Source of the DNA: Geodermatophilaceae bacterium URHA0031
GTDB lineage: Bacteria > Actinomycetota > Actinomycetes > Mycobacteriales > Geodermatophilaceae
Length of the DNA: 64,000 nt
Assembly (NCBI GenBank): GCA_000620205.1
Contig: JHVP01000006.1
Span: 232,115-296,114 of the forward strand
Direction: 5' to 3'
The position numbers and the translations under genes are program-made. Positions within the stretch are counted from its first letter, which is position 1. Each line of letters starts with the position of its first letter. The notes below the pieces were generated by a model. That model saw only the letters and a list, made by a program, of their open reading frames with translations. It searched no databases and was not told where the DNA came from. This document shows, one piece after another, positions 1-8,695 of this stretch.

Positions 1-201
1 CATGTCCCGGTAGAGCCGCAGCAGGTCGGCGCTGTCGAACTCGTAGAACGTGGGTGACCGGGCCGCGTTGAGCATCGGGATGAAGCGCTCCGGGCGGTCG
101 CTGCCCTCGGGACCGGCGACGACGCCGCAGGCCTCGTCCGGGTGGTCCTCCCGGGCGTGGGCCACGATGGCGTCGTAGGTCGCGCGGTCGATGCGCAGCA
201 C
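1..201 (-). CDS. mec: CysO-cysteine peptidase Mec (JAMM/MPN+), 5' part only
   Basis: The first 67 residues of a zinc metallopeptidase that releases cysteine from the sulfur-carrier protein CysO in actinobacterial cysteine synthesis. The stretch DHPDEACGVVAGPEGSDRPE, followed by IPM-N-A-RSPTFYEFD, closely matches what I remember of mycobacterial Mec. The acidic residue in DEACG sits where the catalytic Glu of the JAMM fold lies; the HxH zinc motif would be beyond the window edge. The GTG start at 199-201 is the only plausible one. In relatives cysO and cysM follow, which would place them to the left of this window (inference). Confidence 0.88.
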   Translation of the reverse strand, partial: MLRIDRATYDAIVAHAREDHPDEACGVVAGPEGSDRPERFIPMLNAARSPTFYEFDSADLLRLYRDM

Positions 202-321
202 GGGACCAGTCTAGGCGCCGCCGCGCGCACCGGTCCGCCTCCCCCTCGGGTGCACCCGAGGGGCGACGCCGACCGGAACGTGCTGTGTCGATCGGGTGTC
301 CTACCGATAGCGTCGAGGACC

Positions 322-678
322 GTGGTGATCGAGGTGCTCATGATCGTCGGTGTGGTGGCGCTGCCGCTGCCGGCGCTCGTCCTCGGCTCCCGGCGGCTGC
401 TGCACCGGACCGGCCGGGCCAGCACCGACGAGCGCACCGACCGGGTGGAGCTGGTGCTGCTGGTCACCGGGAGGCTGATCGGCCTGTTGCTGCTCTTCGC
501 GCTCTCGGCCGTCACCCTGGTGTCCTGCGTCGGCGGGCTCGTCAAGGGCCTGTCGGTGCCCAGCCTGGTCTACGTGTTCTTCGTCGCCGACCTGCTGGTG
601 GCCACCCTGGTGTTCCTCACCGCCGGCCGCCTCGGCCCGCCACGAGCGCGTCGACGAGCGACCCCTGCACGGCGGTGA
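322..678 (+). CDS. Small hypothetical membrane protein
   Basis: About 118 residues with three hydrophobic segments: an N-terminal VGVVALPLPALVLG stretch, a central GLLLLFALSAVTLVSCVGG segment and a third near VYVFFVADLLVATLVF. I do not recognise a family. The start is uncertain: GTG at 322 has GAGGAC just upstream, and ATG at 340 has GAGG at 331. The basic C-terminus ([13 protein letters not shown]) overlaps the 3' end of the convergent DUF2017 gene by 62 bp, an unusual tail-to-tail overlap. Expected location is the cytoplasmic membrane. Confidence 0.5.
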   Translation: MVIEVLMIVGVVALPLPALVLGSRRLLHRTGRASTDERTDRVELVLLVTGRLIGLLLLFALSAVTLVSCVGGLVKGLSVPSLVYVFFVADLLVATLVFLTAGRLGPPRARRRATPARR

Positions 679-1114
679 GCCAGTAGTAGACCGCCAGCTG
701 GGAGCCCTCCTCCTCGGTCGGGTCCTCCGGCGGTTCGGTCTCCGCGGTCACCCCGAGCCGGGTGCCCAGCGCCAGGCGCAGGTCGTTGGTGGTGCGCAGC
801 CAGGCCCGGGCCTGGTCGTCGTCCAGCCGGACCTCGCCACCCTCGGGTGGCAGCGTCGCCCGGACGATCGCCAGGTCGTCGGCCTTGCCGCTGCGCAGCG
901 CCGCCTCGGTCAGGTCCCGGTAGTCCGCCGCGATCTCCGGGTCGCTGGCGTGCCCGGGGGGCAGCAGCCGCTCCACCACCGGGTCGCCACCGGAGTCCTC
1001 CGGGTCGGCCGCCAGCAGCTGCTCGAGCTGGTCCAGCAGCAGGCCGACGATGCTGGCCTCGGCGTCGACGAGCCGGGCGACGAGCTCGTCACCACGACGG
1101 CGGAACGGCCTCAT
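617..1114 (-). CDS. DUF2017 family protein, ClpS-coupled
   Basis: A 165-residue acidic protein that starts [20 protein letters not shown] and ends in a helical region with [18 protein letters not shown]. It matches the DUF2017 family, which in Actinobacteria sits directly behind clpS. Here its ATG shares four bases (ATGA) with the clpS stop codon, so the two are translationally coupled. The exact function is unknown; its constant pairing with ClpS suggests a role in N-end-rule proteolysis by ClpCP (inference). Its 3' end runs into a convergent small gene. Confidence 0.85.
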   Translation of the reverse strand: MRPFRRRGDELVARLVDAEASIVGLLLDQLEQLLAADPEDSGGDPVVERLLPPGHASDPEIAADYRDLTEAALRSGKADDLAIVRATLPPEGGEVRLDDDQARAWLRTTNDLRLALGTRLGVTAETEPPEDPTEEEGSQLAVYYWLTAVQGSLVDALVAGRGGRR

Positions 1115-1407
1115 GCATCCCTCTGGTAGCTGGCCCAGAGGCCGTAGGCGTGCAGCCGGCTGGTGTCGTGCTCCATCCGCTCGCGCGGGCCCGAGCTGAC
1201 GATCGCCTTGCCCTCGTGGTGCACCTGCAGCATCAGCTCGGTCGCGGTCTGCTCGTCGTAGCCGAACAGCTCCTGCAGCACGAAGGTCACGTAGGTCATC
1301 AGGTTGACGGGGTCGTCCCAGACGACGGTCACCCACGGGCGGTCGAGGTCGTAGTCCTCCCCCGGCGTCGTGTCGGGCGTCCGTTCGGGCGCGAGCGGTC
1401 CGGCCAC
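1111..1407 (-). CDS. clpS: ATP-dependent Clp protease adaptor ClpS
   Basis: A 98-residue adaptor that delivers N-degron substrates to the ClpA/C-P protease in the cytoplasm. The core reads [20 protein letters not shown] and continues with the [23 protein letters not shown] segment typical of the ClpS fold, including the D-D-P-N substrate-binding region. The start is GTG at 1405-1407. It is the first gene of a two-gene operon with DUF2017 (4-bp overlap) and diverges from pncB, leaving a 61-bp shared promoter region. Confidence 0.96.
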   Translation of the reverse strand: MAGPLAPERTPDTTPGEDYDLDRPWVTVVWDDPVNLMTYVTFVLQELFGYDEQTATELMLQVHHEGKAIVSSGPRERMEHDTSRLHAYGLWASYQRDA

Positions 1408-1468
1408 GTGATCACTCTAGGACGGCCCCGCGGGCGGTGCAGGCGGCGGCCACCTATCGTGCTGGTCC

Positions 1469-2764
1469 ATGCCGAGCCCGTCCCCGCTGAGCCCCGCGCT
1501 GCTCACCGACCGCTACGAGCTGACGATGCTGGCAGCCGCGCTGGCCGACGGCACCGCCGATCGTGACTGCGTCTTCGAGGTCTTCGCCCGCCGGCTGCCG
1601 CACGGGCGCCGCTACGGCGTGCTGGCCGGCACCGGGCGCTTCCTGGAGGCGCTGGCCGACTTCCGGTTCGGCGACGCGGAGCTGGCCGCGCTGCGGGCGC
1701 AGGGCATCGACGACCCGTCCCTGCTGGACCACCTGGCCGGGTTCCGGTTCACCGGCGACGTCGACGGCTACGCCGAGGGCGACCTCTACTTCCCCGGCTC
1801 CCCCGTGCTCACCGTGCGCGCACCGTTCGGCCAGGCCGTGCTGCTGGAGACGCTGGCGCTGTCGATCCTCAACCACGACAGCGCGATCGCCGCCGCCGGC
1901 GCCCGGATGGTGGGCGCCGCCTGCGGCCGGCCGTGCATCGAGATGGGGTCCCGCCGCACGCACGAGGAGGCCGCCGTGGCCGCCGCCCGGGCCGCGGCGC
2001 TGGTCGGCTTCGCCGCGACGTCCAACCTCGCTGCGGGCGCCCGCTACGGCATCCCGACGACCGGCACCAGCGCGCACGCGTTCACGCTGCTGCACGACGA
2101 CGAGGCCGCCGCGTTCCGCGCCCAGCTGGACACCCTCGGCGTCGGGACGACGTTGCTGGTCGACACCTACGACACCGAGCAGGGCATCCGGACGGCGGTG
2201 GAGGTGGCCGGCCCCGAGCTGGGCGCCGTCCGGCTGGACTCCGGGGACCTCGCCATCCAGGCCACCTCCGCCCGGCAGCTGCTGGACTCCCTCGGCGCGA
2301 CGAAGACCAGGGTGATCGTCACCAGCGACCTCGACGAGTACGCGATCGCCGCGCTCGCGGCCGCCCCCGTCGACGGGTACGGCGTGGGCACCTCCCTGGT
2401 CACCGGGTCGGGGGCGCCGACGGTGGGCATGGTCTACAAGCTGGTGGAGCGGGACGGCGTGCCGGTCGCCAAGAACTCCGAGGGCAAGCGCTCGGTCGGC
2501 GGCCGCAAGCACGCGCTGCGCCGGCACGACGCCGCCGGGACGGCGACCGCCGAGGTCGTCAGCCCCGCGCCCGTCGCCGCCGGGGAGCACGACCGGGAGC
2601 TCGTCGTCCCGCTGGTGCGCGACGGGCAGCTGGTGGAGCCGCGCAGCCCCGCGGCCGCGCTCACCGCCGCCCGTGAGCTGCACGAGCGGGTGCGCGGCGC
2701 GCTGCCCCAGGAGGCCTGGTCGCTGTCTCGCGGCGAGCCGGCGATCGACACGGTCCCGGCATGA
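1469..2764 (+). CDS. pncB: Nicotinate phosphoribosyltransferase
   Basis: A 431-residue cytoplasmic enzyme of the Preiss-Handler pathway. It joins nicotinate to PRPP, with ATP, to give nicotinate mononucleotide. The N-terminus LLTDRYELTMLAAAL is the family signature. GTSAHAFTLLHD holds the conserved GT-x-AH segment; VRLDSGD and the phosphate-binding region around GVGTSLVTGSGAP follow. Length is normal. pncA lies 77 bp downstream on the same strand, so the two form a nicotinamide salvage unit. The upstream 61 bp are shared with divergent clpS. Confidence 0.96.
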   Translation: MPSPSPLSPALLTDRYELTMLAAALADGTADRDCVFEVFARRLPHGRRYGVLAGTGRFLEALADFRFGDAELAALRAQGIDDPSLLDHLAGFRFTGDVDGYAEGDLYFPGSPVLTVRAPFGQAVLLETLALSILNHDSAIAAAGARMVGAACGRPCIEMGSRRTHEEAAVAAARAAALVGFAATSNLAAGARYGIPTTGTSAHAFTLLHDDEAAAFRAQLDTLGVGTTLLVDTYDTEQGIRTAVEVAGPELGAVRLDSGDLAIQATSARQLLDSLGATKTRVIVTSDLDEYAIAALAAAPVDGYGVGTSLVTGSGAPTVGMVYKLVERDGVPVAKNSEGKRSVGGRKHALRRHDAAGTATAEVVSPAPVAAGEHDRELVVPLVRDGQLVEPRSPAAALTAARELHERVRGALPQEAWSLSRGEPAIDTVPA

Positions 2765-2841
2765 TGGTCGAAGGACCCCGTCCTCCTCACCCCTCGCAGG
2801 CTCGGGACGAGCCTCTGGACGGGGCCGGGCAGGATGGGGCC

Positions 2842-3411
2842 ATGACCCGCGCGCTGGTGATCGTGGACGTGCAGAACGACTTCTGCGAGGGCGGCAGCCT
2901 CGCCGTCTCCGGGGGGACGGCGGTCGCGCGGGCGATCAGCGCGCACGTCGGCGCCTCCGGGTACGCCCACGTGGTCGCCACCCGTGACCACCACGTCGAC
3001 CCGGGCGGGCACTTCGCGGAGCAGCCGGACTTCCTCGACACCTGGCCCGCGCACTGCGTCGTCGGCACCTCCGGGGTGGAGCTGCACGCCGAGCTGGACC
3101 GCCGTCCGATCGAGGCGGTCTTCGACAAGGGCGAGTACGCCGCGGCCTACTCCGGGTTCGAGGGCTCGTTCGACGGGCAGGCCCTGGCGGACTGGTTGCG
3201 GGCCCGGGACGTCGACGCGGTGGACGTCGTCGGCATCGCCACCGACCACTGCGTCCGGGCCACGGCCCTGGACGCGGTCGGCGCCGGGTTCTCGACCCGG
3301 GTGCTGCTGCACCTGACGGCCGGGGTGGCCCAGGCCTCCACCGACGCCGCCCTCGACCAGCTCCGCACCGCCGGCGTCGAGCTGGTGGGTGAGGTCGCGC
3401 AGGCTGCCTAG
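2842..3411 (+). CDS. pncA: Nicotinamidase / pyrazinamidase
   Basis: A 189-residue cysteine hydrolase converting nicotinamide to nicotinate and ammonia, which feeds PncB immediately upstream. The catalytic triad is visible as Asp9 (IVDVQNDF), Lys96 (FDKGEY) and Cys137 (TDHCVRA). The metal ligands Asp49, His51, His57 and His71 stand at the positions known for mycobacterial PncA. I chose ATG 2842 because AGGATGGGG lies just upstream and the protein then begins exactly at the family start. By family knowledge it could also activate pyrazinamide. It overlaps the convergent serB gene by 4 bp. Confidence 0.96.
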   Translation: MTRALVIVDVQNDFCEGGSLAVSGGTAVARAISAHVGASGYAHVVATRDHHVDPGGHFAEQPDFLDTWPAHCVVGTSGVELHAELDRRPIEAVFDKGEYAAAYSGFEGSFDGQALADWLRARDVDAVDVVGIATDHCVRATALDAVGAGFSTRVLLHLTAGVAQASTDAALDQLRTAGVELVGEVAQAA

Positions 3412-4667
3412 GGCGTGGCGTCCAGGACGTCGTCGCGGGTGAACCCGAGCACCTGCAGGACGGCGTCGAGGTAGGGCTGGTTGAGCGCCGCGTGCGCCTG
3501 CTCCCGGACGAACGGCTTGGCGTTGAAGGCGATGCCCAGCCCGGCGGCGTTCAGCATGTCCAGGTCGTTGGCGCCGTCCCCGACCGCGACCGTCTGCTCC
3601 AGCGGGATGCCGTGCTCGGCAGCGAAGCGGGCGAGCGCGCGCGCCTTGCCGGCCCGGTCGACGACCTCGCCCACCAGCCCTCCGGTGAGCCGGCCGTCGG
3701 TGACCTCGAGGGTGTTGGCGGCGGCGAAGTCCAGCCCGAGCGCGGCGGCCAGCGGATCGGTGATCTGGGTGAACCCCCCGCTGACGATGCCGCAGCGGAA
3801 ACCCAGCCGCTGCAACGTGCGGATCAGCGTGCGCGCCCCCGGGGTCAGCACCAGGTGCTCGCGCACCTCGTCGAGCACGCTGACCGGCAGCCCGGCGAGC
3901 ACCGCCACCCGCGCCCGCAGCGACTGCTCGAAGTCCAGCTCACCGTTCATCGCCGCCGCGGTGATCCGGGCGACCTCCGCGGCCCGGCCGGCCCGGGCGG
4001 CCAGCTCGTCGATGACCTCCCCGCGGACGAGCGTCGAGTCGACGTCCAGCACGATGAGCCGCTTGCTGCGCCGGGCCAGCCCGGCCTGCTCGACCGCGAC
4101 GTCCGTGCCGGTCCTCGCCGCGACGGTGGCCAGCGCGGTGCGCAGCTCGGTCGAACCGGCCCCGGAGACGGTGAGCTCGAAGCTGGTGACCGGGTAGTCC
4201 GACAGCCGGCGGATCGCGTCGATGTTGCCGCCGACACCGGCGATGGCCTGGGCAGCACCGGCGACCGCGGCGGGGGGCACCGGCCGGCCCAGCACGATCA
4301 CCTGGTGCCGGACGGTGCGCTGCGGAGGCGTGTCGACCGCGACCGCCGCCTCGGCGGTGGGCTGGACGGTGACCTGCATGCCGGTGCGCTCGGCGACGTC
4401 GGCCGCGACCGGCTCCAGCCGGTCGGCGAGCGTCCCGGCACCGGTGGGCGGAGCACTCCGCACCACGACGCCGAGCACGAGCTGCCCGTGCACGATCACC
4501 TGCTCGACGTCGACCACCTCGACCGGTTCACCGGCCGCGGCTCCCAGTGCGGCGAAGAGCGTGGCGGTGACCCCGGGCCGGTCGGCTCCGGTGACCGTCA
4601 GCAGGGCACCGGCCGGCGCGGGTGTCAGGAGCGGGTCGATCGGCGCGGGGCGGGCAGCGTCGGTCAC
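3408..4667 (-). CDS. serB: Phosphoserine phosphatase with two ACT domains
   Basis: A 419-residue enzyme for the last step of serine synthesis. An N-terminal regulatory half (about residues 20-195) carries two ACT-like domains (LLTVTGADRPGVTATLFAAL; HQVIVLGRPVPPAAVAGAAQ). The HAD domain follows with the nucleophile Asp208 in LIVLDVDSTLVRGE, the GIVSGGFTQ motif and the Mg-binding VAVGDGANDLDML motif. The GTG start at 4665-4667 suits the domain layout. The ACT domains suggest serine feedback, as in mycobacterial SerB2 (family knowledge). The gene converges on pncA with a 4-bp overlap. Confidence 0.95.
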   Translation of the reverse strand: MTDAARPAPIDPLLTPAPAGALLTVTGADRPGVTATLFAALGAAAGEPVEVVDVEQVIVHGQLVLGVVVRSAPPTGAGTLADRLEPVAADVAERTGMQVTVQPTAEAAVAVDTPPQRTVRHQVIVLGRPVPPAAVAGAAQAIAGVGGNIDAIRRLSDYPVTSFELTVSGAGSTELRTALATVAARTGTDVAVEQAGLARRSKRLIVLDVDSTLVRGEVIDELAARAGRAAEVARITAAAMNGELDFEQSLRARVAVLAGLPVSVLDEVREHLVLTPGARTLIRTLQRLGFRCGIVSGGFTQITDPLAAALGLDFAAANTLEVTDGRLTGGLVGEVVDRAGKARALARFAAEHGIPLEQTVAVGDGANDLDMLNAAGLGIAFNAKPFVREQAHAALNQPYLDAVLQVLGFTRDDVLDATP

Positions 4668-4729
4668 GACGTCATCGTGCCGGACCGCCGTCCGCCGTCC
4701 TCAGCAGCCCCGTCCGGAGCCGGGCACGC

Positions 4730-4764
4730 GGACGCCCCGCCGGCCGGTGGCCGACGGGGCGTCC
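4730..4764. terminator. Hairpin between ctaD and serB
   Basis: GGACGCCCCG at 4730-4739 pairs perfectly with CGGGGCGTCC at 4755-4764 around a 15-base loop that contains further pairing. It lies downstream of ctaD, beyond the second hairpin at 4771-4842, and upstream of serB. A transcription terminator for ctaD is the simplest reading; there is no clear U-tract, as is common in high-GC actinobacteria. Confidence 0.55.
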
Positions 4765-4770
4765 CGTGAG

Positions 4771-4842
4771 GTGCTGGAGCGGCCCCGCTGCAGGGGCCCG
4801 CTGCGAGCCTGCGAGCGGTGGGGGCGGCGGGGTCCTTGATCA
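4771..4842 (-). repeat. Dispersed hairpin repeat, copy A (terminator-like)
   Basis: A 72-bp unit nearly identical to 11540-11612, sharing GTGCTGGA-CGGCCCCGCTGC at one end, GCGAGC-TGCGAG in the middle and GCGGGGTCCTT at the other. The ends can pair (GGCCCCGC with GCGGGGTCC). It touches the ctaD stop codon at 4840-4842, as copy B touches the stop codon of the M23 gene, so it probably acts as a mobile or duplicated terminator module. Confidence 0.65.
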
Positions 4843-6591
4843 GGTCGGGTCGGGGTCGTTGGCCCCGGCCCGGCCACCGCCGGTGAGACCGGCCTCCTGG
4901 GCGTAGGGCTCGTGGCGCTTGCCGGCGTGCGCCTCGACCTGCAGCCGGTCCTTCAGGTGCGGGTAGTGCAGCTCGAACGCCGGGCGCTCGGACCGGATCC
5001 TGGGGATCTCGAGGAAGTTGTGCCGCGGCGGCGGCGACGAGGTCGCCCACTCCAGCGAGTTGCCGTGGCCCCAGGGGTCGTCACGCAGGGCGAGCCGACC
5101 GTGCTTCCAGGACTTCACCACGTTGTAGACGAACGGGATGACCGAGGCGCCGAGGATGAACGACCCGATCGTGGAGATCGTGTGCATCGTGGTGAAACCG
5201 TCGGTGGCCAGGTAGTCGGCGTACCGGCGCGGCATGCCCTCGTTGCCCAGCCAGTGCTGGATGAGGAACGTGGCGTGGAAGCCGATGAAGGTCAGCCAGA
5301 AGTGCAGCTTGCCGATCTTCTCGTCCATCATCCGGCCGCACAGCTTGGGGAACCAGAAGTAGAGCCCCGCGTAGGCGGCGAACACCACGGTGCCGAAGAC
5401 GACGTAGTGGAAGTGCGCGACGACGAAGTAGCTGTCGTTGACGTGCCAGTCCAGCGGCGGGCTGGCCAGCAGCACACCGGTCAGACCACCGAGCAGGAAG
5501 GTGATGAGGAAGCCGATCGCGAACAGCATCGGGGTCTCGAACGTCAACTGACCGCGCCACATGGTGCCGATCCAGTTGAAGAACTTGATGCCGGTCGGGA
5601 CGGCGATCAGGTAGGTCAGGAAGGCGAAGAACGGCAGCAGCACCGCGCCGGTGGCGAACATGTGGTGCGCCCACACCGCCAGCGACAGCGCGGTGATCGC
5701 GATCAGCGCGAACACCATGCCCTTGTAGCCGAACAGCGGCTTCCGGCTGAACACCGGGATGACCTCGGAGATGATGCCGAAGAACGGCAACGCGATGATG
5801 TAGACCTCGGGATGGCCGAAGAACCAGAACAGGTGCTGCCACAGCATCGGCCCGCCGTTCGCGGCCGTGTAGACCTGCGCGCCGAGGTGACGATCGGCCA
5901 GCAGCGCCATCAGGGCCGCGGTCAGGATGGGGAAGGCCAGCAGCACGAGGACGCTGGTGACCAGCGTCGCCCAGGTGAAGATCGACATCCGGAACATCGT
6001 CATGCCGGGTGCCCGCAGGCAGACGATGGTCGCGACGAAGTTGACGCCACCGAGGATGGTGCCCAGACCGCTGACGGCCAGACCGGCGATCCACAGGTCA
6101 CCGCCGGCGCCGGGGCTGTGCGCACCGGTGCTCAGCGGGGTGTAGGCGTACCAGCCGAAGTCGGCCGCACCGCCCGGGGTCAGGAAACCGGAGACCGCGA
6201 TCGCGGACCCGAAGAAGAACAGCCAGAACGAGAACGCGTTCAGCCGCGGGAAGGCGACGTCGGGCGAACCGATCTGCAGCGGCATGATCAGGTTCGAGAA
6301 CGCGAAGAACATCGGCGTCGCGAAGAACAGCAGCATGATCGTGCCGTGCATCGTGACCAGCTGGTTGTACTGCTCGGGCGAGAGGAACTGCAGCTCCGGG
6401 CGGGCCAGCTCACCACGCATCAGCAGCGCCATGAAACCACCGACGAAGAACCAGATGAAGGCCACCGTGGTGTACATGAGGCCGATGGTCTTGTGGTCGG
6501 TGGTGCGCAGCAGACCGAGGAGCCGCGACCCCTTCTCGGCTTCGTGCGCCGGACTCGGCCGGCTCACGATCGGGGCGGGTGCGATCGTCAC
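4840..6591 (-). CDS. ctaD: Cytochrome c oxidase subunit I (aa3 type)
   Basis: A 583-residue integral membrane subunit with about 12 transmembrane segments that carries heme a and the heme a3-CuB centre of the terminal oxidase. Visible signatures are the N-terminal [34 protein letters not shown] (CuB His and the cross-linked His-Tyr), the CuB histidine pair in [22 protein letters not shown], and [14 protein letters not shown] (heme ligands). The start is GTG at 6589-6591. No other oxidase subunits adjoin it, which is usual for actinobacterial ctaD. The hairpin repeat directly after the stop codon is a likely terminator. Confidence 0.97.
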   Translation of the reverse strand: MTIAPAPIVSRPSPAHEAEKGSRLLGLLRTTDHKTIGLMYTTVAFIWFFVGGFMALLMRGELARPELQFLSPEQYNQLVTMHGTIMLLFFATPMFFAFSNLIMPLQIGSPDVAFPRLNAFSFWLFFFGSAIAVSGFLTPGGAADFGWYAYTPLSTGAHSPGAGGDLWIAGLAVSGLGTILGGVNFVATIVCLRAPGMTMFRMSIFTWATLVTSVLVLLAFPILTAALMALLADRHLGAQVYTAANGGPMLWQHLFWFFGHPEVYIIALPFFGIISEVIPVFSRKPLFGYKGMVFALIAITALSLAVWAHHMFATGAVLLPFFAFLTYLIAVPTGIKFFNWIGTMWRGQLTFETPMLFAIGFLITFLLGGLTGVLLASPPLDWHVNDSYFVVAHFHYVVFGTVVFAAYAGLYFWFPKLCGRMMDEKIGKLHFWLTFIGFHATFLIQHWLGNEGMPRRYADYLATDGFTTMHTISTIGSFILGASVIPFVYNVVKSWKHGRLALRDDPWGHGNSLEWATSSPPPRHNFLEIPRIRSERPAFELHYPHLKDRLQVEAHAGKRHEPYAQEAGLTGGGRAGANDPDPT

Positions 6592-6888
6592 GCCCGGGAG
6601 CTTAGACCGTGCTCAGCTGCCCCACGCGGCGGGAGAGGCAGCCGGTGCGCCGCGCGGTCGGGGCGGCCTCGGCGGACGTGCCTCCCGCCACACCGACCGC
6701 GCTGGCGGCGGGTCCTGCCGGCCGAGGGAACCGCAGGTGGGCGACCTGTCGCGCGTCACCCGATCGGGTGCAGTCCATGAAACCCGCCGGTTCCTGGAGT
6801 TTGGCGACGATCATGACCGGGCATCTTTGATCTTGCGCTGGACGGCCCAGCGCACGACGGCAGCTGCCGTCATGCGTAGGAGGCTCAC
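6592..6888. other. Intergenic region between divergent ctaD and GlsB-like gene
   Basis: A 297-bp non-coding stretch. An open frame at 6602-6814 on the minus strand has low-complexity, non-protein-like content and no ribosome site, so I do not call it. The right half holds a sigma-B-like promoter (6799-6824) and the ribosome site AGGAGG just before 6889. The ctaD promoter should lie in the left half, but I cannot pick it out. Confidence 0.6.
6799..6824 (+). promoter_or_regulatory. Candidate sigma-B-type promoter of the GlsB-like gene
   Basis: GTTT at 6799-6802 and GGGCAT at 6819-6824 are separated by 16 bases. This resembles the actinobacterial SigB/SigF pattern GTTT-N14-17-GGGTAT with one change in the -10 element. 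The -10 lies 64 bp before the GTG start of a stress-associated membrane protein, which fits. Prediction by eye only. Confidence 0.45.
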
Positions 6889-7167
6889 GTGGACGTTCTC
6901 TGGAACATCATCATCCTGATCGTCATCGGTGCGATCGCGGGCTTCATCGCCCGGGCGGTCATCCCGGGCAAGCAGGACATCGGCATCGGCCTGACCATCG
7001 TGCTCGGCATCGTCGGGTCCGTGGTGGGCAACCTGCTGGGCAGCCTGATCTTCGAGCCCCACCGGTTCGAGCTCGGCACCTCCGGCATCATCGGGTCGAT
7101 CATCGGCGCGATCATCGTGCTCGGCATCTACGTGATGGCCACGAACAAGCGCCGCGTCACCCGCTGA
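6889..7167 (+). CDS. GlsB/YeaQ/YmgE family stress-response membrane protein
   Basis: A 92-residue protein with three hydrophobic segments rich in Gly and Ile (NIIILIVIGAIAGFIARAVI; GIGLTIVLGIVGSVVGNLLG; GIIGSIIGAIIVLGIYVM). It matches the transglycosylase-associated (GlsB/YeaQ) family of small stress-linked inner-membrane proteins. The motif GAIAGFIARAVIPGKQD is typical. The start is GTG 6889, preceded by AGGAGG. It is a single-gene unit with a sigma-B-like promoter upstream and a perfect 14-bp-arm terminator downstream. The biochemical role of the family is unclear. Confidence 0.9.
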   Translation: MDVLWNIIILIVIGAIAGFIARAVIPGKQDIGIGLTIVLGIVGSVVGNLLGSLIFEPHRFELGTSGIIGSIIGAIIVLGIYVMATNKRRVTR

Positions 7168-7201
7168 CCCACCGCCCGCGCCGCTGCGGGCAGCACTCCC
7201 A

Positions 7202-7234
7202 GGAAGGGCCCGGCCACTGCGGCCGGGCCCTTCC
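7202..7234. terminator. Bidirectional terminator
   Basis: Perfect inverted repeat: GGAAGGGCCCGGCC (7202-7215), loop ACTGC, GGCCGGGCCCTTCC (7221-7234). It sits between the convergent GlsB-like gene and the rRNA methyltransferase gene and can serve both. Confidence 0.85.
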
Positions 7235-7238
7235 GGCG

Positions 7239-8102
7239 TCACCGACCCCGTCCTCCGGCCGTCTCCCACGTACCGACGTCGACGGCCACCGTCACCTCGA
7301 CCCGCGGAGGGAGTGCCGCGACCCGCGCGGCCAGCTCGGGCTCGTCGAGGTGCCGCGCGTGCGGTCCCATCCCGACCAGCGTGCCCACCGCGGCGTGGTC
7401 GAGGACGAGCCGTTCCCGGTGGGCCGACGTCCCGACCGGGCGCAGGTGGGGACCGAGGCTCGCCGCGAGCCGGTCGGCCTTCGCGGGGTCCACGCTGAGC
7501 AGCCCGAGCGGCCCGACCAGCTCGGCGAGGTGGTCGGCGGCCGGGGTGACGACGACCAGCCGCCCGCCCGGTCGCAGCACCCGGGCGGTCTCGCCCCCGT
7601 TGCGCGGGGCGAACACCACCAGCACCCGGTCCAGCGCCGCGTCCCGCACCGGCCAGCGGGCCCACGTGTCGGCGACGACGGCCATCGCGCGCGGGTGCGC
7701 CCGGGCCGCCCGCCGCGCCGCGTACCGGGAGGCGTCCAGCACCACCCCGACCGCGTCCGGCGTCCGGTCCAGCACGCCGGCGAGGTGGGCTCCCGTTCCC
7801 CCGCCCGCGTCCAGCAGCGTGCGCGGCGACCCGTCGGCGAGGACGGCATCGGCCAGCGCGGCGGTGATGCCGGCATAGTGCCCGGCCGCCAGGAACCCGG
7901 CGCGGTCGGCGACCATGGCCGCGGAGTCACCCTGGTGCGGGGACCCACCCGGCGGCAGCAGCGTCACGTGACCCTGCCGCGCCCGGTCGAACCCGTGCCC
8001 CGCGGCGCACCGCAGCCCGGCGACGTCGGCGCCGACCGCCGCGCCGCACACCGGGCAGGCGAGGACGGCGACCGCCGCCTCCGGGAGCGGGGGCGGGCTC
8101 AC
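7239..8102 (-). CDS. RlmA-type 23S rRNA (guanine-N1)-methyltransferase
   Basis: A 287-residue SAM-dependent methyltransferase. An N-terminal zinc-binding module (LACPVCGAAV, RCAAGHGFDRARQGHVTLL) precedes the SAM fold with LLDAGGGTGAHLAGVL and VFAPRNGGETARVLRPGGR. This layout is the RlmA/RrmA family, which methylates G745 or G748 of 23S rRNA; some homologues (TlrB) confer tylosin resistance. I chose GTG 8102: it overlaps the upstream phosphoesterase stop codon as GTGA and leaves the zinc module near the N-terminus. Which nucleotide is modified cannot be read from the sequence. Confidence 0.85.
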   Translation of the reverse strand: MSPPPLPEAAVAVLACPVCGAAVGADVAGLRCAAGHGFDRARQGHVTLLPPGGSPHQGDSAAMVADRAGFLAAGHYAGITAALADAVLADGSPRTLLDAGGGTGAHLAGVLDRTPDAVGVVLDASRYAARRAARAHPRAMAVVADTWARWPVRDAALDRVLVVFAPRNGGETARVLRPGGRLVVVTPAADHLAELVGPLGLLSVDPAKADRLAASLGPHLRPVGTSAHRERLVLDHAAVGTLVGMGPHARHLDEPELAARVAALPPRVEVTVAVDVGTWETAGGRGR

Positions 8103-8617
8103 CGGCGGGGTGGTCGCACCGGCAGCCGGTGCAGCGTCAGATGGGTGAGCGCGCCGGCGTCCACGGTGCCGGTGAGGTAGGTGGCGTGCGGCTGGCGCCG
8201 GCGGTCGGTGGGCGAACCGGGGTTCAGCAGCCGCAGCCCGGTCGCCGCCGTCGTGTCCCAGGGGATGTGGCTGTGCCCGAACACCAGGACGTCGACGTCG
8301 GGGAAACGGGCGGCGCACCGCTCCTCCCGGCCCCTGGCCTCGCCGGTCTCGTGGACGACGGCGAACCGGAGCCCCTCGAGCTCGACCCGGGCGACCTCCG
8401 GCAGCCGCTCGCGCAGCGCTCCGTGGTCGTTGTTGCCGTGCACCCCGACCAGCCGGCGGGCCCGCCGCTCCAGCTCGTCGAGCAGCGCGACGTCCACCCA
8501 GTCACCGGCGTGCACCACGACGTCGCAGGTCACGATCCGGTCCCAGAGGGAATCCGGTAGATCATGCGCCCGCTTGGGCACGTGGGTGTCGGAGATGAAC
8601 ACCACGGAAACGGGCAC
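8099..8617 (-). CDS. YfcE/MJ0936-type metallophosphoesterase
   Basis: A 172-residue calcineurin-like phosphoesterase. All metal-binding motifs are present: FISDTHVP, VVHAGDW, GVHGNNDH, and GHSHIPW near the C-terminus. The short single-domain form matches the YfcE/MJ0936 group, which hydrolyses phosphodiesters or phosphomonoesters in the cytoplasm; the natural substrate is unknown. GTG at 8615-8617 gives the expected N-terminus. It overlaps the methyltransferase gene by 4 bp and diverges from the DHA2 transporter. Confidence 0.85.
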   Translation of the reverse strand: MPVSVVFISDTHVPKRAHDLPDSLWDRIVTCDVVVHAGDWVDVALLDELERRARRLVGVHGNNDHGALRERLPEVARVELEGLRFAVVHETGEARGREERCAARFPDVDVLVFGHSHIPWDTTAATGLRLLNPGSPTDRRRQPHATYLTGTVDAGALTHLTLHRLPVRPPRR

Positions 8618-8695
8618 GACGACATCGTCGCAGCCCGCTACGTTGCCCTCTTGGCCGACGACCCGGCCGACCGGAACGAACGATCGAGGACCCAC

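Noticed and set aside
4912..6780. 622-codon plus-strand frame
   Set aside because: It is the antisense shadow of ctaD, with repetitive Arg/Glu/His composition and no domains.
6602..6814. 70-codon minus-strand frame upstream of ctaD
   Set aside because: No ribosome site and unnatural composition; the region is better explained as promoter DNA.
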